A stretch of 64,000 bases of DNA from Deltaproteobacteria bacterium (GCA_016709225.1 JADJEE010000001.1:744001-808000); one strand, 5' to 3'. Numbered from the stretch's first letter, positions 22,892 to 31,898 are shown. The notes: a model not told the origin generated them from the letters alone. Numbers and translations are program-made.

Positions 22892-24148
22892 ATGTCGACC
22901 GCGACCAAGCCCCACGTCCTCACCCGCGCCTTGACCCTGGCGGTCGCACTCGGCGTGGCCCTGCCGCCGGCCGCGGTCGTGGCCGCGCCCGCCAAGACCG
23001 CGGCGCCCGCCACCGACGGTCGCACCATCGCGTTGCTGCGCTTCTCGGGCTCGTCGACCAGTGACGTGCGCTCGGGCGTGCAAGGGGCGCTCGAAGAGAA
23101 GGGCTACACGATCAAGTCGGTCGCGCTCGATCTCGCCGCCGCCGGTGCGAAGGTGAAGTGCAAGGGCGAACCCGGCAGCCCCGAGTGCCTCGCAGCGGTC
23201 GGCAAGTGGCTGAACAGCAACCCCAAGACCGCCGCCGACTACATCATCCACGGTCGCTACGTCGCGGGCTCGCCCAACCGCGTCGAGATCGTCGTCTACG
23301 ACGTCGCCAAGGCCACCACCGTCAGCAGCTTCGACGCGGCGCTGATCGAGAACGACCTCATCGCGCCGGTGGTGCTGCCGCCCGCGCTGGTCAAGTCGAT
23401 CCAGGACTACCTCCAGGCGCCCGATCCGATCACGCCCGAGGAGCAGAAGCTCGTCGCCGAGCTCGACGAGCCCGAGAAGACCCAAGAGGAGATCGCGGCC
23501 GAGGCCAAGGCGATCGAGGACGCCGAGCGTGCTGCGGCCGAGGCCGCCGCGCGCGGGCAGGAGATCGACACCAGCAACATCAAGGTCGACCTGCGCGCGG
23601 ACTTCAAGGACTTCTGCCGCACCGGCCCCCGCAACAAGCGCAAGTCCAAGGAGGATCCGAAGGACCTGCGCCCGAGCTGCAAGCGTGGCCCGGTGTTCGG
23701 CTACTGGCAGCCCCGTGCATGGGTCGCGCTCGGTCTCACGATCGGCGCCGGCCTGGGCACCATCGCGCTGTACAGCGCAGCATTGGCCGCCCGCGGCGAC
23801 TACAAGGACTCCACCGACGCCCTCGATGCCTACGTGAAGGCGGCCGGCGGCGATCCCCGTCGCGATCCGCAGTACGCCACCCACAACGGTCAGAGCTACG
23901 ACGCGCTGGCCACCGAGGTCAGCCGCACCGGCTCGGTCGTGCGGCAGCGCGCCATCATCGGCGACGTGCTGCTCGGCACCACCGTGCTGCTCACCGGCGT
24001 GCTCGCGATCATCATCTCGCAGGACCGCGGCGACGCGAAGGCGTACATCAAGCAGGAGAAGGGCCTGCGCGCCATCGGCAGCAACCTCCGCGTCGGCCCC
24101 ATGATGACCCGCCAGGGCGGCGGCATGGGCCTGCATCTGAAGTTCTAG
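22892..24148 (+). CDS. Exported envelope protein, unknown
   Basis: A 418-residue protein with a cleavable signal peptide (TRALTLAVALGVALPPAAVVAAPA). Residues about 43-175 form an alpha/beta domain (RTIALLRFSGSS; YIIHGRYVAGSPNRVEIVVYDV) like the N-terminal domain of TolB/CsgG-type proteins. A charged coiled-coil stretch (about 185-235, Glu/Ala-rich) and two hydrophobic segments (about 272-297 and 352-375) follow, and the protein ends GLHLKF. The C-terminal layout resembles the protein at 4831. A GCTACCAT element at 22798 may be its -10. Confidence 0.78.
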   Translation: MSTATKPHVLTRALTLAVALGVALPPAAVVAAPAKTAAPATDGRTIALLRFSGSSTSDVRSGVQGALEEKGYTIKSVALDLAAAGAKVKCKGEPGSPECLAAVGKWLNSNPKTAADYIIHGRYVAGSPNRVEIVVYDVAKATTVSSFDAALIENDLIAPVVLPPALVKSIQDYLQAPDPITPEEQKLVAELDEPEKTQEEIAAEAKAIEDAERAAAEAAARGQEIDTSNIKVDLRADFKDFCRTGPRNKRKSKEDPKDLRPSCKRGPVFGYWQPRAWVALGLTIGAGLGTIALYSAALAARGDYKDSTDALDAYVKAAGGDPRRDPQYATHNGQSYDALATEVSRTGSVVRQRAIIGDVLLGTTVLLTGVLAIIISQDRGDAKAYIKQEKGLRAIGSNLRVGPMMTRQGGGMGLHLKF

Positions 24149-24261
24149 CGGCCGCGGGGCCGAAAGGTGGCGTCAGCGGACGTCGGCGCGGCGGCTCGCG
24201 GACGTCGGCGCGCGATCCGGGGGCGCGCCGTCACGACGACGCGCCGCCGGTCTCGGTTGCG

Positions 24262-24591
24262 CTACACGTGGCGGTTGATGAAGTCGGCGAGCTTGGCCTT
24301 GCTGCCGGGGTTGCCCACCATCTGATCGACGACCTTGCCGCCCTTGAACATGAGCAGCGTCGGGATCGATCGGATCTGGTAGTTGGTCGCGGTCTGCTCG
24401 TTCTCGTCGACGTTGAGCTTGACGATGCGGACCTTGCCCGCGAGCTCACCGGCCAGCGCCTCGAGGTGCGGCGCGATCGCACGGCAGGGGCCACACCACA
24501 CCGCCCAGAAGTCGACCAGCACGGGGGTGTTGGCGTCGAGCACGTCCTGCTTGAAGCTGGCGTCGCTGACGTGAGAGATGGATTCGGACAT
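24262..24591 (-). CDS. trxA: Thioredoxin
   Basis: A 109-residue thioredoxin that reduces protein disulfides in the cytosol with NADPH-thioredoxin reductase. The active site is WCGPC (Cys33/Cys36), followed by DENEQTA, the cis-proline loop RSIPTLLMFKGG and a normal C-terminal helix. The ATG at 24591 is preceded by GAGAGG. Its length is standard, with no signal peptide. Confidence 0.97.
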   Translation of the reverse strand: MSESISHVSDASFKQDVLDANTPVLVDFWAVWCGPCRAIAPHLEALAGELAGKVRIVKLNVDENEQTATNYQIRSIPTLLMFKGGKVVDQMVGNPGSKAKLADFINRHV

Positions 24592-24798
24592 CGTTCGTTT
24601 CCTCTCGCGGTACGACCGTCCCAGCGTGCGTTGCGAGCAGGCTCGGGCGGTTTCGCGGGCGCCAAGCATGGGGCGATCGGCCAGCGGGTGCAAGGTGTGG
24701 ACGGGACCCTCGGGCCGGGACTATCTTCACACCGCGCTTCGCCCCCCCTCGTCGTCGGGGGCGCCAGGACGAAGCGCATGGTCTCCCGATCCAACGCC

Positions 24799-25176
24799 AT
24801 GCCGCGCATCTACGTTTCACAAGCGCTGCTCGATCGTTGGCTCGCCTCCGGCCGCGTCCGCCTCGACGGCGATCTGCTGCGCCTGCCCGCCGAGGCTGGC
24901 GGCATCTCGCTCTACCTCAGCCCTGCGGTGGCGTTCGAGCGCCTCGAGGGTGCGCAGAGCGATCCGCATCAGCTGGTCGGGAGCGTCCGCGGCGCGCAGG
25001 AGCTGGCGCAGATGGGCGCGGAGCTGTACGACACCTCGGTGGTGTTGGGCGAGTGCGCGTACTCGGTGCGGCCCGGGTTCCTCGCGATCCCCGTGGGCGA
25101 GGGCGGCGTCGAGGCCCTTTTCGAGCCGGTCCGCTGGTCGCACCTGGCGGCGCTGCTGACGGCGCTGCCCGGGTAG
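24799..25176 (+). CDS. Small conserved-looking protein, unknown
   Basis: A 125-residue soluble protein (start 24799, or 24778 with seven extra residues). It begins MPRIYVSQALLDRWLASGRV, continues with LRLPAEAGGISLYLSPAVAFERL, and ends with a helix EPVRWSHLAALLTALPG. There are no cysteine clusters, signal or membrane segments. Coding bias and a TATCTT element 75 nt upstream support a real gene. Function unknown; its stop lies 58 nt before the ccsA-like gene, so it may be first in the haem operon. Confidence 0.7.
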   Translation: MPRIYVSQALLDRWLASGRVRLDGDLLRLPAEAGGISLYLSPAVAFERLEGAQSDPHQLVGSVRGAQELAQMGAELYDTSVVLGECAYSVRPGFLAIPVGEGGVEALFEPVRWSHLAALLTALPG

Positions 25177-25233
25177 CGCCGGGCCGAGCTTGCGGGACCG
25201 CGCGCGCGCGCGACATGATGGGTCGAACGTCGC

Positions 25234-26046
25234 ATGTTGCTGCTGCTCTTCATCGCCGCCGCGCTCTTCTATGGCGCGGCCACCTTCGCGTACGGGGCCG
25301 AGGCCGGCGAGCCACGCGAGCCCGGCCGTGACGGGCCGAGCGTGATGCGTCGTCGTGCGCGACCGCTGCTCAGCATCGCCGCGCTGCTGCATACCGCCCT
25401 CATCGGGCTGCAGTGTGTCGACGGCGATCATCCGCTGAAGAACATCTATCTCGCGACCAGCTTCGGCGCGCTGGTGGCCGCGCTCGGCTACCTCGCGCTC
25501 TCGCGCGGGCGCCCACTCGACGCGCTCGGGGCCGTGATGGCACCGGTCGGCCTGTGCGGTCTGGCGCTGGGCATGGCGTTCTCCAGCGTCAGCGGGGCCA
25601 CGCTGCCGACCGGCGGCGGCATCGCGAGCGCCCACGTCGCGTTCGCGTCGGGCGGCCTGGCCGGCTTCACGCTGGCCGCCGCGGTCGCCGGTCTCTACCT
25701 GGTGACCGAGCGTCGCCTGCGTCGCAAGCAGTTCCGCGCCATGCAGGGCACGATGTCGCTCACCGGCCTCGATCGCCTGCACCACCGCCTGGTGCTGTTG
25801 GTGACGCCGGTGTTCACGCTGGCGATCGTCACCGGCGTGCTGTGGATCCTGCAGGGCGGCGGGCCGCACATGCTGCAGGGCCGGGTGTTCGAGATCGTCG
25901 CCGCGTTCGTCGCGTGGCTGGCCTCGATCGCCTTGCTGGTCATGCGCGCGGCGTGGGGCTCGAGGGGCCGCAGCTCGGCGTGGCTGACGATCGCGGCGTT
26001 CATCGCGGTGGTGCTCATCGTCGTCAGCTACGGAGTGCGCGGGTGA
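25234..26046 (+). CDS. CcsA/HemX-like membrane protein
   Basis: A 270-residue inner-membrane protein with about eight hydrophobic segments, similar to the CcsA/HemX (cytochrome c assembly) family that often precedes hemA. It has the expected His-containing loops (HTALIGLQC, DRLHHRLVLL) and the final SY motif (VLIVVSYGVRG). HemX proteins influence glutamyl-tRNA reductase levels, and CcsA handles haem for cytochrome c. Placement just ahead of hemA favours the HemX role. Its stop overlaps the GTG start of hemA (GTGA), so the two are coupled. Confidence 0.82.
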   Translation: MLLLLFIAAALFYGAATFAYGAEAGEPREPGRDGPSVMRRRARPLLSIAALLHTALIGLQCVDGDHPLKNIYLATSFGALVAALGYLALSRGRPLDALGAVMAPVGLCGLALGMAFSSVSGATLPTGGGIASAHVAFASGGLAGFTLAAAVAGLYLVTERRLRRKQFRAMQGTMSLTGLDRLHHRLVLLVTPVFTLAIVTGVLWILQGGGPHMLQGRVFEIVAAFVAWLASIALLVMRAAWGSRGRSSAWLTIAAFIAVVLIVVSYGVRG

Positions 26047-27377
26047 GCGGCGACATCATCGCGGTCGGCTTGAACCACAAGAGCGCGCCCGTCGAGCTGC
26101 GCGAGCAGCTCGCGATCGGCGACGAGGACCACGCCCGCGTGCTGCAGGGCCTGCGCGAGCGGGCCGACCTCGCCGAGGCGATGGTGGTCTCGACCTGCAA
26201 CCGCGTCGAGATCTACGCGGTGCCGGGCCGCGGTAGCCTGCCGCATCACGTGATGCCGCTGCTCGCCGAGCTGCAGCGCACCGACGGCACGCCACTGCAC
26301 GAGCACGCGTTCGTGCGGACCGCCACCGATGCCGCGCGCCACATCTTCCGCGTGACCGCGAGCCTCGAGAGCCTGGTGGTGGGGGAGCCGCAGATCCTCG
26401 GGCAGGTCAAGGATGCGTTCGACCGCGCGCGCGAGCACGGCAGCATCGGCCCGGTGCTCGATCGCTGCATGAGCCTGGCGTTCAAGTCGGCCAAGCGGGT
26501 GCGCTCGGAGACCGAGATCGCCCGCGGCGCGGCCAACGTGTCGTCGGTCGCGGTCGACCTCGCGCGCAGCATCTTCGGCGAGCTCACGGGCTGCATGGCG
26601 CTGGTGGTCGGCGCCGGCGAGATGGCCGAGCAGGCCGCGGTGCACCTGCAGAGCGGCGGCGTCGCCGAGATCGCGGTGGTGAACCGCTCGGCGGCGCGCG
26701 GCGAGGTGTTGGCCGAGAAGGTCAACGGGCACTACGAGCCCTGGGATCGACTCGCCGCCGAGCTCGTGCGCGCCGACATCGTGATCGCGAGCACCGGAGC
26801 GACCGTGCCGGTCATCGATCGCGCGCTGCTCAAGCCGGTGGTCAAGTCGCGCCGTGGTCGGCCGCTGTTCCTGGTCGACATCGCGGTGCCGCGCGACGTC
26901 GCGGCCGACGTCGCGGGCATGCCACAGGTGTTCGTCTACAACGTCGACGACCTGCAGCAGATCGTCCACGACAACATGCGATCGCGCCGTGGCGAGGCCG
27001 AGCGCGCGGCGGCGATGGTCGAGGAGGAGGTCGCCGGCTTCCTGCAGTGGCTGCGCACGCGCACCGTCGGCCCCATGCTCGGACAGCTGCAGGCGTTCGG
27101 TCGCGAGGTCGCCGAGGCCGAGCTGCGCAAGGTGCTGCCCAAGCTGGGCGCGCTGTCGCCCGAGCAGCAGGCGGCGGTCGAGCAGCTCGCGCGCGCGGTG
27201 GTGCAGAAGCTTCTGCACCGGCCGATGGCCAGCGTTCGCAAGGCCGGTGGCGATGGTGCCGGCGGCAGCTTCGATGCGGTCGCGCTGGCCGAGGCGCTGG
27301 CGCAGGCGTTCGAGCTGCAGGAGCCCGCAGTCACGCCGGTGCCGTCACCCACCCCCGCGGTCGCCGAGGGCTCCTAG
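26043..27377 (+). CDS. hemA: Glutamyl-tRNA reductase
   Basis: A 444-residue enzyme that reduces glutamyl-tRNA to glutamate-1-semialdehyde, the first committed step of the C5 haem route. The GTG start at 26043 is fixed by the GTGA overlap and by the immediate VGLNHKSAPVELRE motif. The catalytic Cys52 is in VSTCNRVE. The NADPH domain has LVVGAGEMAEQAA, and the C-terminal dimerisation helix region follows. The protein ends in a Pro/Thr-rich tail. hemC begins 45 nt after the stop. Confidence 0.96.
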   Translation: MSGDIIAVGLNHKSAPVELREQLAIGDEDHARVLQGLRERADLAEAMVVSTCNRVEIYAVPGRGSLPHHVMPLLAELQRTDGTPLHEHAFVRTATDAARHIFRVTASLESLVVGEPQILGQVKDAFDRAREHGSIGPVLDRCMSLAFKSAKRVRSETEIARGAANVSSVAVDLARSIFGELTGCMALVVGAGEMAEQAAVHLQSGGVAEIAVVNRSAARGEVLAEKVNGHYEPWDRLAAELVRADIVIASTGATVPVIDRALLKPVVKSRRGRPLFLVDIAVPRDVAADVAGMPQVFVYNVDDLQQIVHDNMRSRRGEAERAAAMVEEEVAGFLQWLRTRTVGPMLGQLQAFGREVAEAELRKVLPKLGALSPEQQAAVEQLARAVVQKLLHRPMASVRKAGGDGAGGSFDAVALAEALAQAFELQEPAVTPVPSPTPAVAEGS

Positions 27378-27422
27378 CGCCCCTTTTGCCGCCCCCGTCT
27401 TCGTCCGATCACGACACCACCG

Positions 27423-28349
27423 ATGAACGCACCTCGATCGACCCTGCGCATCGCCACCCGCGGCTCCGAGCTCGCGCTGTGGCAGGCCCACTTCGTACGC
27501 GACACGCTGCGGCGCCTGCACGGTGAGGCGCTGGAGGTCGAGCTGGTGGTCGTCACCACCGACGGCGACCGCATCCAGGATCGACCGCTGCACGAGGTCG
27601 GCGGCAAGGGCCTGTTCGTGAAGGCGATCGAGGAGCGGCTGCTGGCCGGCGAGGCCGAGCTGGCGGTCCACAGCATGAAGGACCTGCCGGCCGAGCTGCC
27701 GCGCGAGCTGGTGATCGCTGCGACCCCGCCGCGCGAGGACCCGCGCGACGCCCTCGTCGGGGCCGCGGGCGCGAGCTTGGCCGAGCTGCCCGCCGGCACG
27801 CGCGTCGGCACCGGCAGCCTGCGCCGCGCGGCCCTGGTCGCGCGCATCAACCCGACGGTGAAGGTGATGCCGCTGCGGGGCAACGTCCCCACGCGGGTGC
27901 GCAAGGTCGACGACGGCGAGCTCGACGCGGTGATCCTCGCGGGCGCGGGCCTGCGTCGGCTCGGTCTGCACGCGCGCATCAGCGAGTTCATCGACGTCGA
28001 GCGCATGTGTCCGTCGCCGACGCAGGGCATCCTCGCGCTGCAGTGCCGGCGCGACGATCCGCGCACGCAGGCCCTGGTCGCACCCATGTCCGACCCGACC
28101 GCGGCGGTGCAGGCCGCCGCCGAGCGCGGCTTCCTGCAGCGCCTGCAGGCCGGCTGCACGGTGCCGGTGGGCGCCTACGCGGAGCTGCTCGGCGACGAGG
28201 TGCGCGTGCGCGGGATCATCGTCGGCGACGGCGGCGAGCCCTACTTCGCGGCGGCCGAGCGCGGCCCCGCGAGCGAGGCCGCGGCAATCGGCGCGCGGCT
28301 GGCCGAGGCGCTGCTCGACATGGGCGCGCACGTGGTGCTCTCGCGCTAG
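27423..28349 (+). CDS. hemC: Hydroxymethylbilane synthase (porphobilinogen deaminase)
   Basis: A 308-residue enzyme that joins four porphobilinogen units into hydroxymethylbilane. Typical blocks are RIATRGSELALWQA, the AVHSMKDLP loop, GTGSLRRAALVA, LRGNVPTRVRK and the cofactor-binding Cys245 in LQAGCTVPVG (most homologues have GGCQ.P there). Length is normal. Its stop codon overlaps that of the oppositely oriented bufC-like gene (28346-28349), so the two transcripts meet tail to tail. Confidence 0.96.
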   Translation: MNAPRSTLRIATRGSELALWQAHFVRDTLRRLHGEALEVELVVVTTDGDRIQDRPLHEVGGKGLFVKAIEERLLAGEAELAVHSMKDLPAELPRELVIAATPPREDPRDALVGAAGASLAELPAGTRVGTGSLRRAALVARINPTVKVMPLRGNVPTRVRKVDDGELDAVILAGAGLRRLGLHARISEFIDVERMCPSPTQGILALQCRRDDPRTQALVAPMSDPTAAVQAAAERGFLQRLQAGCTVPVGAYAELLGDEVRVRGIIVGDGGEPYFAAAERGPASEAAAIGARLAEALLDMGAHVVLSR

Positions 28350-29164
28350 CGCGGCGCCGACCGCTCGACCCCGGCGTCGGGGCGCACCAGCGCGTCGTCG
28401 ATCCACCGCTGCAGCCACGCGACGACCTGCTCGGGGCTTCGGCCCTCGCACAGCTCGTCGAATGCACAGCCGCCGCGCAGGCGTGACAGCGCGTCGGCCT
28501 CGTCGTCGTCGAGCTCGCGGACCATGACCGCCAGCTGCTCGCGCCACACCAGCACCGCTCGCGCGACACCCGGGGACGGCAGCGGCAGCGTGTCCGCGTC
28601 GGCGTCGAAGGCCCGCCACATCGCCAGGAACGGCAACTCGGTGCGCTCGATCGCCACGCTCGGCATGCTCGCCAGGCGCAGCGACGGCCACGCCTCCGGC
28701 GGTCGCGCGAGCAGCTCGGCGCGAGCCAGCGGCGCGTCCGGCTGGGGCACGTCGAGCGCCCGCACCATCGCCCACTCGATCGCCGCCACGCCGGCGAGCC
28801 CGGGCACGCGCAGGCCCTCGGCGTGGGCGGCCACGAAGGCGGGCAGGCGCGCGCCGAAGCGGCGGATGTCGGGGTCCTGCGACGGGCACTGCCACACGTA
28901 GTCGGTCGCGAGGTTGCGGAAGCGGTCGGGTCCGAGCAGCCGCGCGAGCAGGCCGAAGTGATCGCGCAGCACGTCGTGCAGGCGCCAGAAGTAGGCCTCG
29001 GCGTAGACCTCCATGCGCGCGCGTCGATCGAACGCCGGGGTCTCGGCGAAGGCGGCCTCGAACGCGGCCCGCGTGGCGTCGTCGGACTCGCGTAGGAAGT
29101 CGTCGATGCCGGTCGGCCACCGGATCGCGCGCCAGAACAGCGCCTGCAGCTCGGCCAACGTCAC
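28346..29164 (-). CDS. bufC: DUF2063 protein, BufC-type MNIO partner
   Basis: A 272-residue protein of the DUF2063 family, the recognition partner that works with DUF692/MNIO enzymes in bufferin maturation. Visible features are TLAELQALFWRAI at the start, ARMEVYAEAYFWRLHDVLRDHFG (about residues 43-65), the FAA..FPAF-like region and a helical C-terminal half that may bind the precursor. The GTG start at 29164 overlaps the bufB-like stop (GTGA), so the enzyme pair is translationally coupled. The name is inferred from the neighbour and the family. Confidence 0.85.
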   Translation of the reverse strand: MTLAELQALFWRAIRWPTGIDDFLRESDDATRAAFEAAFAETPAFDRRARMEVYAEAYFWRLHDVLRDHFGLLARLLGPDRFRNLATDYVWQCPSQDPDIRRFGARLPAFVAAHAEGLRVPGLAGVAAIEWAMVRALDVPQPDAPLARAELLARPPEAWPSLRLASMPSVAIERTELPFLAMWRAFDADADTLPLPSPGVARAVLVWREQLAVMVRELDDDEADALSRLRGGCAFDELCEGRSPEQVVAWLQRWIDDALVRPDAGVERSAPR

Positions 29165-30003
29165 CGCACGACGCTCCCCAGCGCCGCGGCCTCGTTGGCC
29201 TGCGCGCGCGCGGCTTGGGCGGCCAGCTGAGGCCACGGCGGGACCTCGTCGTCCCACTCGACGATGGTGGTGATCGGGCCGTGGCGGCGCACGACCTGCG
29301 CGTGCAGCTGCCACACCGCCTCGGGCACCGCACCGCGGTGGGAGTCGAACTTGTAGTGCCCGCGATCGGTGTGGTTCGCCAGGTGCAGCTGCACGATGCG
29401 CTCACCCGGCAGCGCGTCGATGTATCGCGCGGGGTCGAACTCGAAGTTGGTCGCGCTCACCAGCACGTTGTTGACGTCGAGCAGCAGCCAGGCATCGGCC
29501 CGTCGCGCGACCTCGGCCACGAACTCCCACTCCGGCATGGTGCTGTGGCGGTAGCCGACGTAGCTCGAGACGTTCTCGAGCACGAGCCGTCGGTGCAGGC
29601 GCTCCTGCACCTGCAGCACGCGCGCGACCACGTGCGCGAGCGCCTCCTCGGTGTAGGGCAGCGGCAACAGGTCGTGGGCGTGGTGGTGGCCGAGCGCGCC
29701 CCAGCACAGGTGATCGCCGACCCACGCCGGCTGGATGCGATCGACCAGCGTTTCGAGCCGCGCGAGGTAGTCCTCGCGCGGCGGCGTGACCGAGCCGATC
29801 GCGAGCGACACGCCGTGCAGCACCACCTCGGCGTCGGCGCGGACGCGCTCGAGCACCACCATCGGTCGTCCGCCGCCGCCGAAGAAGTTCTCGCTGATGG
29901 CCTCGACCACCGGCACCCCGAGCCCCTCGCCGAGCGCACGATCGAAGTGGGGCACCCGCAGGCCCACGCCGTGGCCGAGATGTCGTCGGGGGAGCTCGCG
30001 CAT
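29161..30003 (-). CDS. bufB: DUF692 multinuclear iron oxygenase (MNIO), BufB-type
   Basis: A 280-residue TIM-barrel iron oxygenase related to MbnB. In bufferin systems this enzyme modifies cysteines of a small precursor into copper-binding groups. Conserved blocks with likely metal ligands are ISENF (about 37), VLHGVSL (His63), GDHLCWG (Asp97-His98), VLENVSSY (Glu143), LLDVNNV (Asp176), QLHLANH (His207, His211) and FDSHRG. The start ATG at 30003 is the first residue of the conserved core. Its stop couples to bufC. No precursor gene precedes it on this strand. A BufA2-like gene lies about 0.9 kb away on the other strand. Confidence 0.9.
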   Translation of the reverse strand: MRELPRRHLGHGVGLRVPHFDRALGEGLGVPVVEAISENFFGGGGRPMVVLERVRADAEVVLHGVSLAIGSVTPPREDYLARLETLVDRIQPAWVGDHLCWGALGHHHAHDLLPLPYTEEALAHVVARVLQVQERLHRRLVLENVSSYVGYRHSTMPEWEFVAEVARRADAWLLLDVNNVLVSATNFEFDPARYIDALPGERIVQLHLANHTDRGHYKFDSHRGAVPEAVWQLHAQVVRRHGPITTIVEWDDEVPPWPQLAAQAARAQANEAAALGSVVR

Positions 30004-30243
30004 GGCAGACGGCGGCCTCGGGCACCCGGCATCGTCCGGGCGGCAGGGAAACCATGCCCGATGTCGGCGCCGTCGCCCGCCGCAATTCCTCGCGCTTGCG
30101 CGGGCCGGAGGGATTGCGTAACAACGCCGGCAGCCGGCGATTACCCCACCGCAGCCCCGGTCTCCGACGGGGGACGAAGCGCCCCTCCTGGCAGGGGGCA
30201 TCGCCGGCTCGAACGACCCGAACCACCCACGAGACAGCCGACC

Positions 30244-30792
30244 ATGCGCAACCTCTTCTTCGTCACCCTCGGAGTCCTCGGGCTCGCCTTCTCCGCCTGC
30301 GAGAAGTCCTCGCAACCCACCACGCCGCCGCCGGGCGACACCGCCGGAGCCGTCGGGGGCGAGGGCGCCACCACCGAGGCCGCCGAGGGTGGTGCGGCCG
30401 AGGGTGGCGCGTCGGGCGACGGTGGCGGCGCGACCGAGCCGGGCGCGCCTGGGGTCGCCTGGCACGACAAGACCCACAAGCAGCGCATGGAGTTCATGGG
30501 ACTCGAGGTGCTGCCGAAGATGAAGAAGTCGTTCCAGGCCTACGACGCCAGCGGCTTCGGCACCTTCAAGTGCGAGACCTGCCACGGCAAGAGCGGCAAG
30601 GACAAGGGCTACGAGATGCCCAACGATCTGATGGGCCTCGACAAGGCCGATCCGATCAAGAGCGGCAAGGACTACGACGAGAAGGTCACCAAGTTCATGG
30701 TCGAGCAGGTCGTGCCCGAGATGGCCGCGATCATGGGCGAGAAGGTCGACAACGTCGGGGCCTACTGCATGGAGTGCCACCCGGCGAACTAG
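30244..30792 (+). CDS. Dihaem c-type cytochrome lipoprotein
   Basis: A 182-residue lipoprotein: signal LGVLGLAFSAC (lipid Cys19), a Gly/Glu/Thr linker to about residue 70, then a globular domain with two c-haem sites, CETCH (110-114) and CMECH (175-179). HDKTHKQRMEFM at the domain start supplies possible distal ligands. It probably carries electrons at the membrane face. It lies 240 bp from bufB in the opposite direction and 89 bp upstream of the BufA2-like gene, so it may be co-expressed with it. It is not a known member of bufferin operons. Confidence 0.85.
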   Translation: MRNLFFVTLGVLGLAFSACEKSSQPTTPPPGDTAGAVGGEGATTEAAEGGAAEGGASGDGGGATEPGAPGVAWHDKTHKQRMEFMGLEVLPKMKKSFQAYDASGFGTFKCETCHGKSGKDKGYEMPNDLMGLDKADPIKSGKDYDEKVTKFMVEQVVPEMAAIMGEKVDNVGAYCMECHPAN

Positions 30793-30881
30793 CGGCGTCG
30801 CCGCGGCGGTCGGGGCGGTCCCACGTGTGGACCGTCCGGGCCGAGGTGCTGCGACGCGCGTACGACAGGAAAGACGACACG

Positions 30882-31202
30882 ATGACGCACAAGCACGCCT
30901 CCCAGATCGCCCTCGCTGCCGCCGCACTGTTCGTGTCGGCATGCCACCACGACGAGCCCATCAAGCACCCCGACGGCGCGACCGCGGCCGACGGCAAGAC
31001 CGCCGACGTCGCCAAGGCCACGAAGATCAAGTGCTTCGGCGTGAACGAGTGCAGCACACAGGGGGCGTGCGACGTGCCCGACAATCGCGTCGAGCCCGGC
31101 AGCAAGGGCCACGACTGCGCCGGCAACAACACCTGCAAGGGCAAGGGGTGGGTGCAGCTGACGGCCGACGAGTGCACCGCCAAGGGCGGCGAGAAGCTGT
31201 AG
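30882..31202 (+). CDS. bufA2: BufA2-like bufferin precursor with lipobox
   Basis: A 106-residue protein preceded by AGGAAAG. The N-terminus is a lipoprotein signal (AAAALFVSAC, lipid Cys21), followed by a spacer and a cysteine-rich core with six Cys at about 51, 57, 63, 79, 85 and 98. The core pattern KCFGVNEC, GAC, NNTCKGKGW and DEC..KGG matches BufA2-type precursors, where CKGKGW near the C-terminus is characteristic. The modified peptide would bind copper in the periplasm. The lipobox would tether it to a membrane, unlike freely soluble bufferins. The maturation enzymes are probably the bufB-bufC pair on the opposite strand. Confidence 0.78.
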   Translation: MTHKHASQIALAAAALFVSACHHDEPIKHPDGATAADGKTADVAKATKIKCFGVNECSTQGACDVPDNRVEPGSKGHDCAGNNTCKGKGWVQLTADECTAKGGEKL

Positions 31203-31229
31203 CGCGCCTCGGCGCGGGCGGCCGCCGCC

Positions 31230-31898
31230 CTACAGCCGGCCGCGCGCGGCGTAGACCGCCACCGCGGCCACCTCGCGCAGGGCCCCGACGACGCGCACGC
31301 TGCCGTCGTCGGGCTCGCTCGGCACCGCATCGACCTCCGTGAACGCGCGGGCGAAGACCCGCCGCGCGCGGAACAGGTGGTACGCGTCGCTCACGATCAC
31401 GACCCGCGCGGGGCCCAACAGCGCGGCCGCCTCGATCGCGTTGCCGTGGGTCGAGGTCGATCGCCGCTCGCGGACGATCGCTTCGTCGGGCACGCCGAGC
31501 CGTTCGAGCACCTCGGCGGCGGCGTCGGCCTCGGCGACGTCGCCCGCACCGACACCGCCGGTGGTGACGATCCGCGGCGCGAAGCCGCGGTGGTACAGCT
31601 CGGCGGCACGCCGCGCACGGGCGGCCAGCGCAGCGCTGGCGTAGCCGTCGTCGCCCACACGACAGCCCAGCACGACGATCGCGTCGCCGTGCGACCACGC
31701 GGGTGACTGCGCCGCGCCATGGCGATCGAGCGCGACCGCGGCGCTGCACCACGACACCGCGGCGACGCCCACCGCCCGCAACAGCCACCGCCAGCGACTC
31801 GCCCGTGCACGCACCCGAGGTGGCGACGCCCGGCGGGCACCGCCGATTCCCGCACGTGTCCGCCGTGATCGTGCACGAGCGCGTGCGCCGTCGATCAC
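31230..31898 (-). CDS. YdcF/DUF218-family protein
   Basis: A 222-residue membrane-anchored protein of the DUF218 family (SanA/ElyC/YdcF type), linked in other bacteria to envelope polysaccharide or peptidoglycan metabolism. One hydrophobic segment (about 36-55) is followed by the DUF218 core: DAIVVLGCRVGDDG, APRIVTTGGVG, a THGNAIEAAALL segment and VSDAYHLFRARRVF. The GTG start at 31898 overlaps the Sir2 stop (GTGA). The substrate is unknown. Confidence 0.85.
   Translation of the reverse strand: MIDGARARARSRRTRAGIGGARRASPPRVRARASRWRWLLRAVGVAAVSWCSAAVALDRHGAAQSPAWSHGDAIVVLGCRVGDDGYASAALAARARRAAELYHRGFAPRIVTTGGVGAGDVAEADAAAEVLERLGVPDEAIVRERRSTSTHGNAIEAAALLGPARVVIVSDAYHLFRARRVFARAFTEVDAVPSEPDDGSVRVVGALREVAAVAVYAARGRL

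Noticed and set aside
25413..27377. Continuous frame that would give hemA a 210-residue N-terminal extension
   Set aside because: The extension overlaps the membrane gene in another frame and is Arg-rich. The GTGA overlap and the VGLNHKSAP motif fix the start at 26043.
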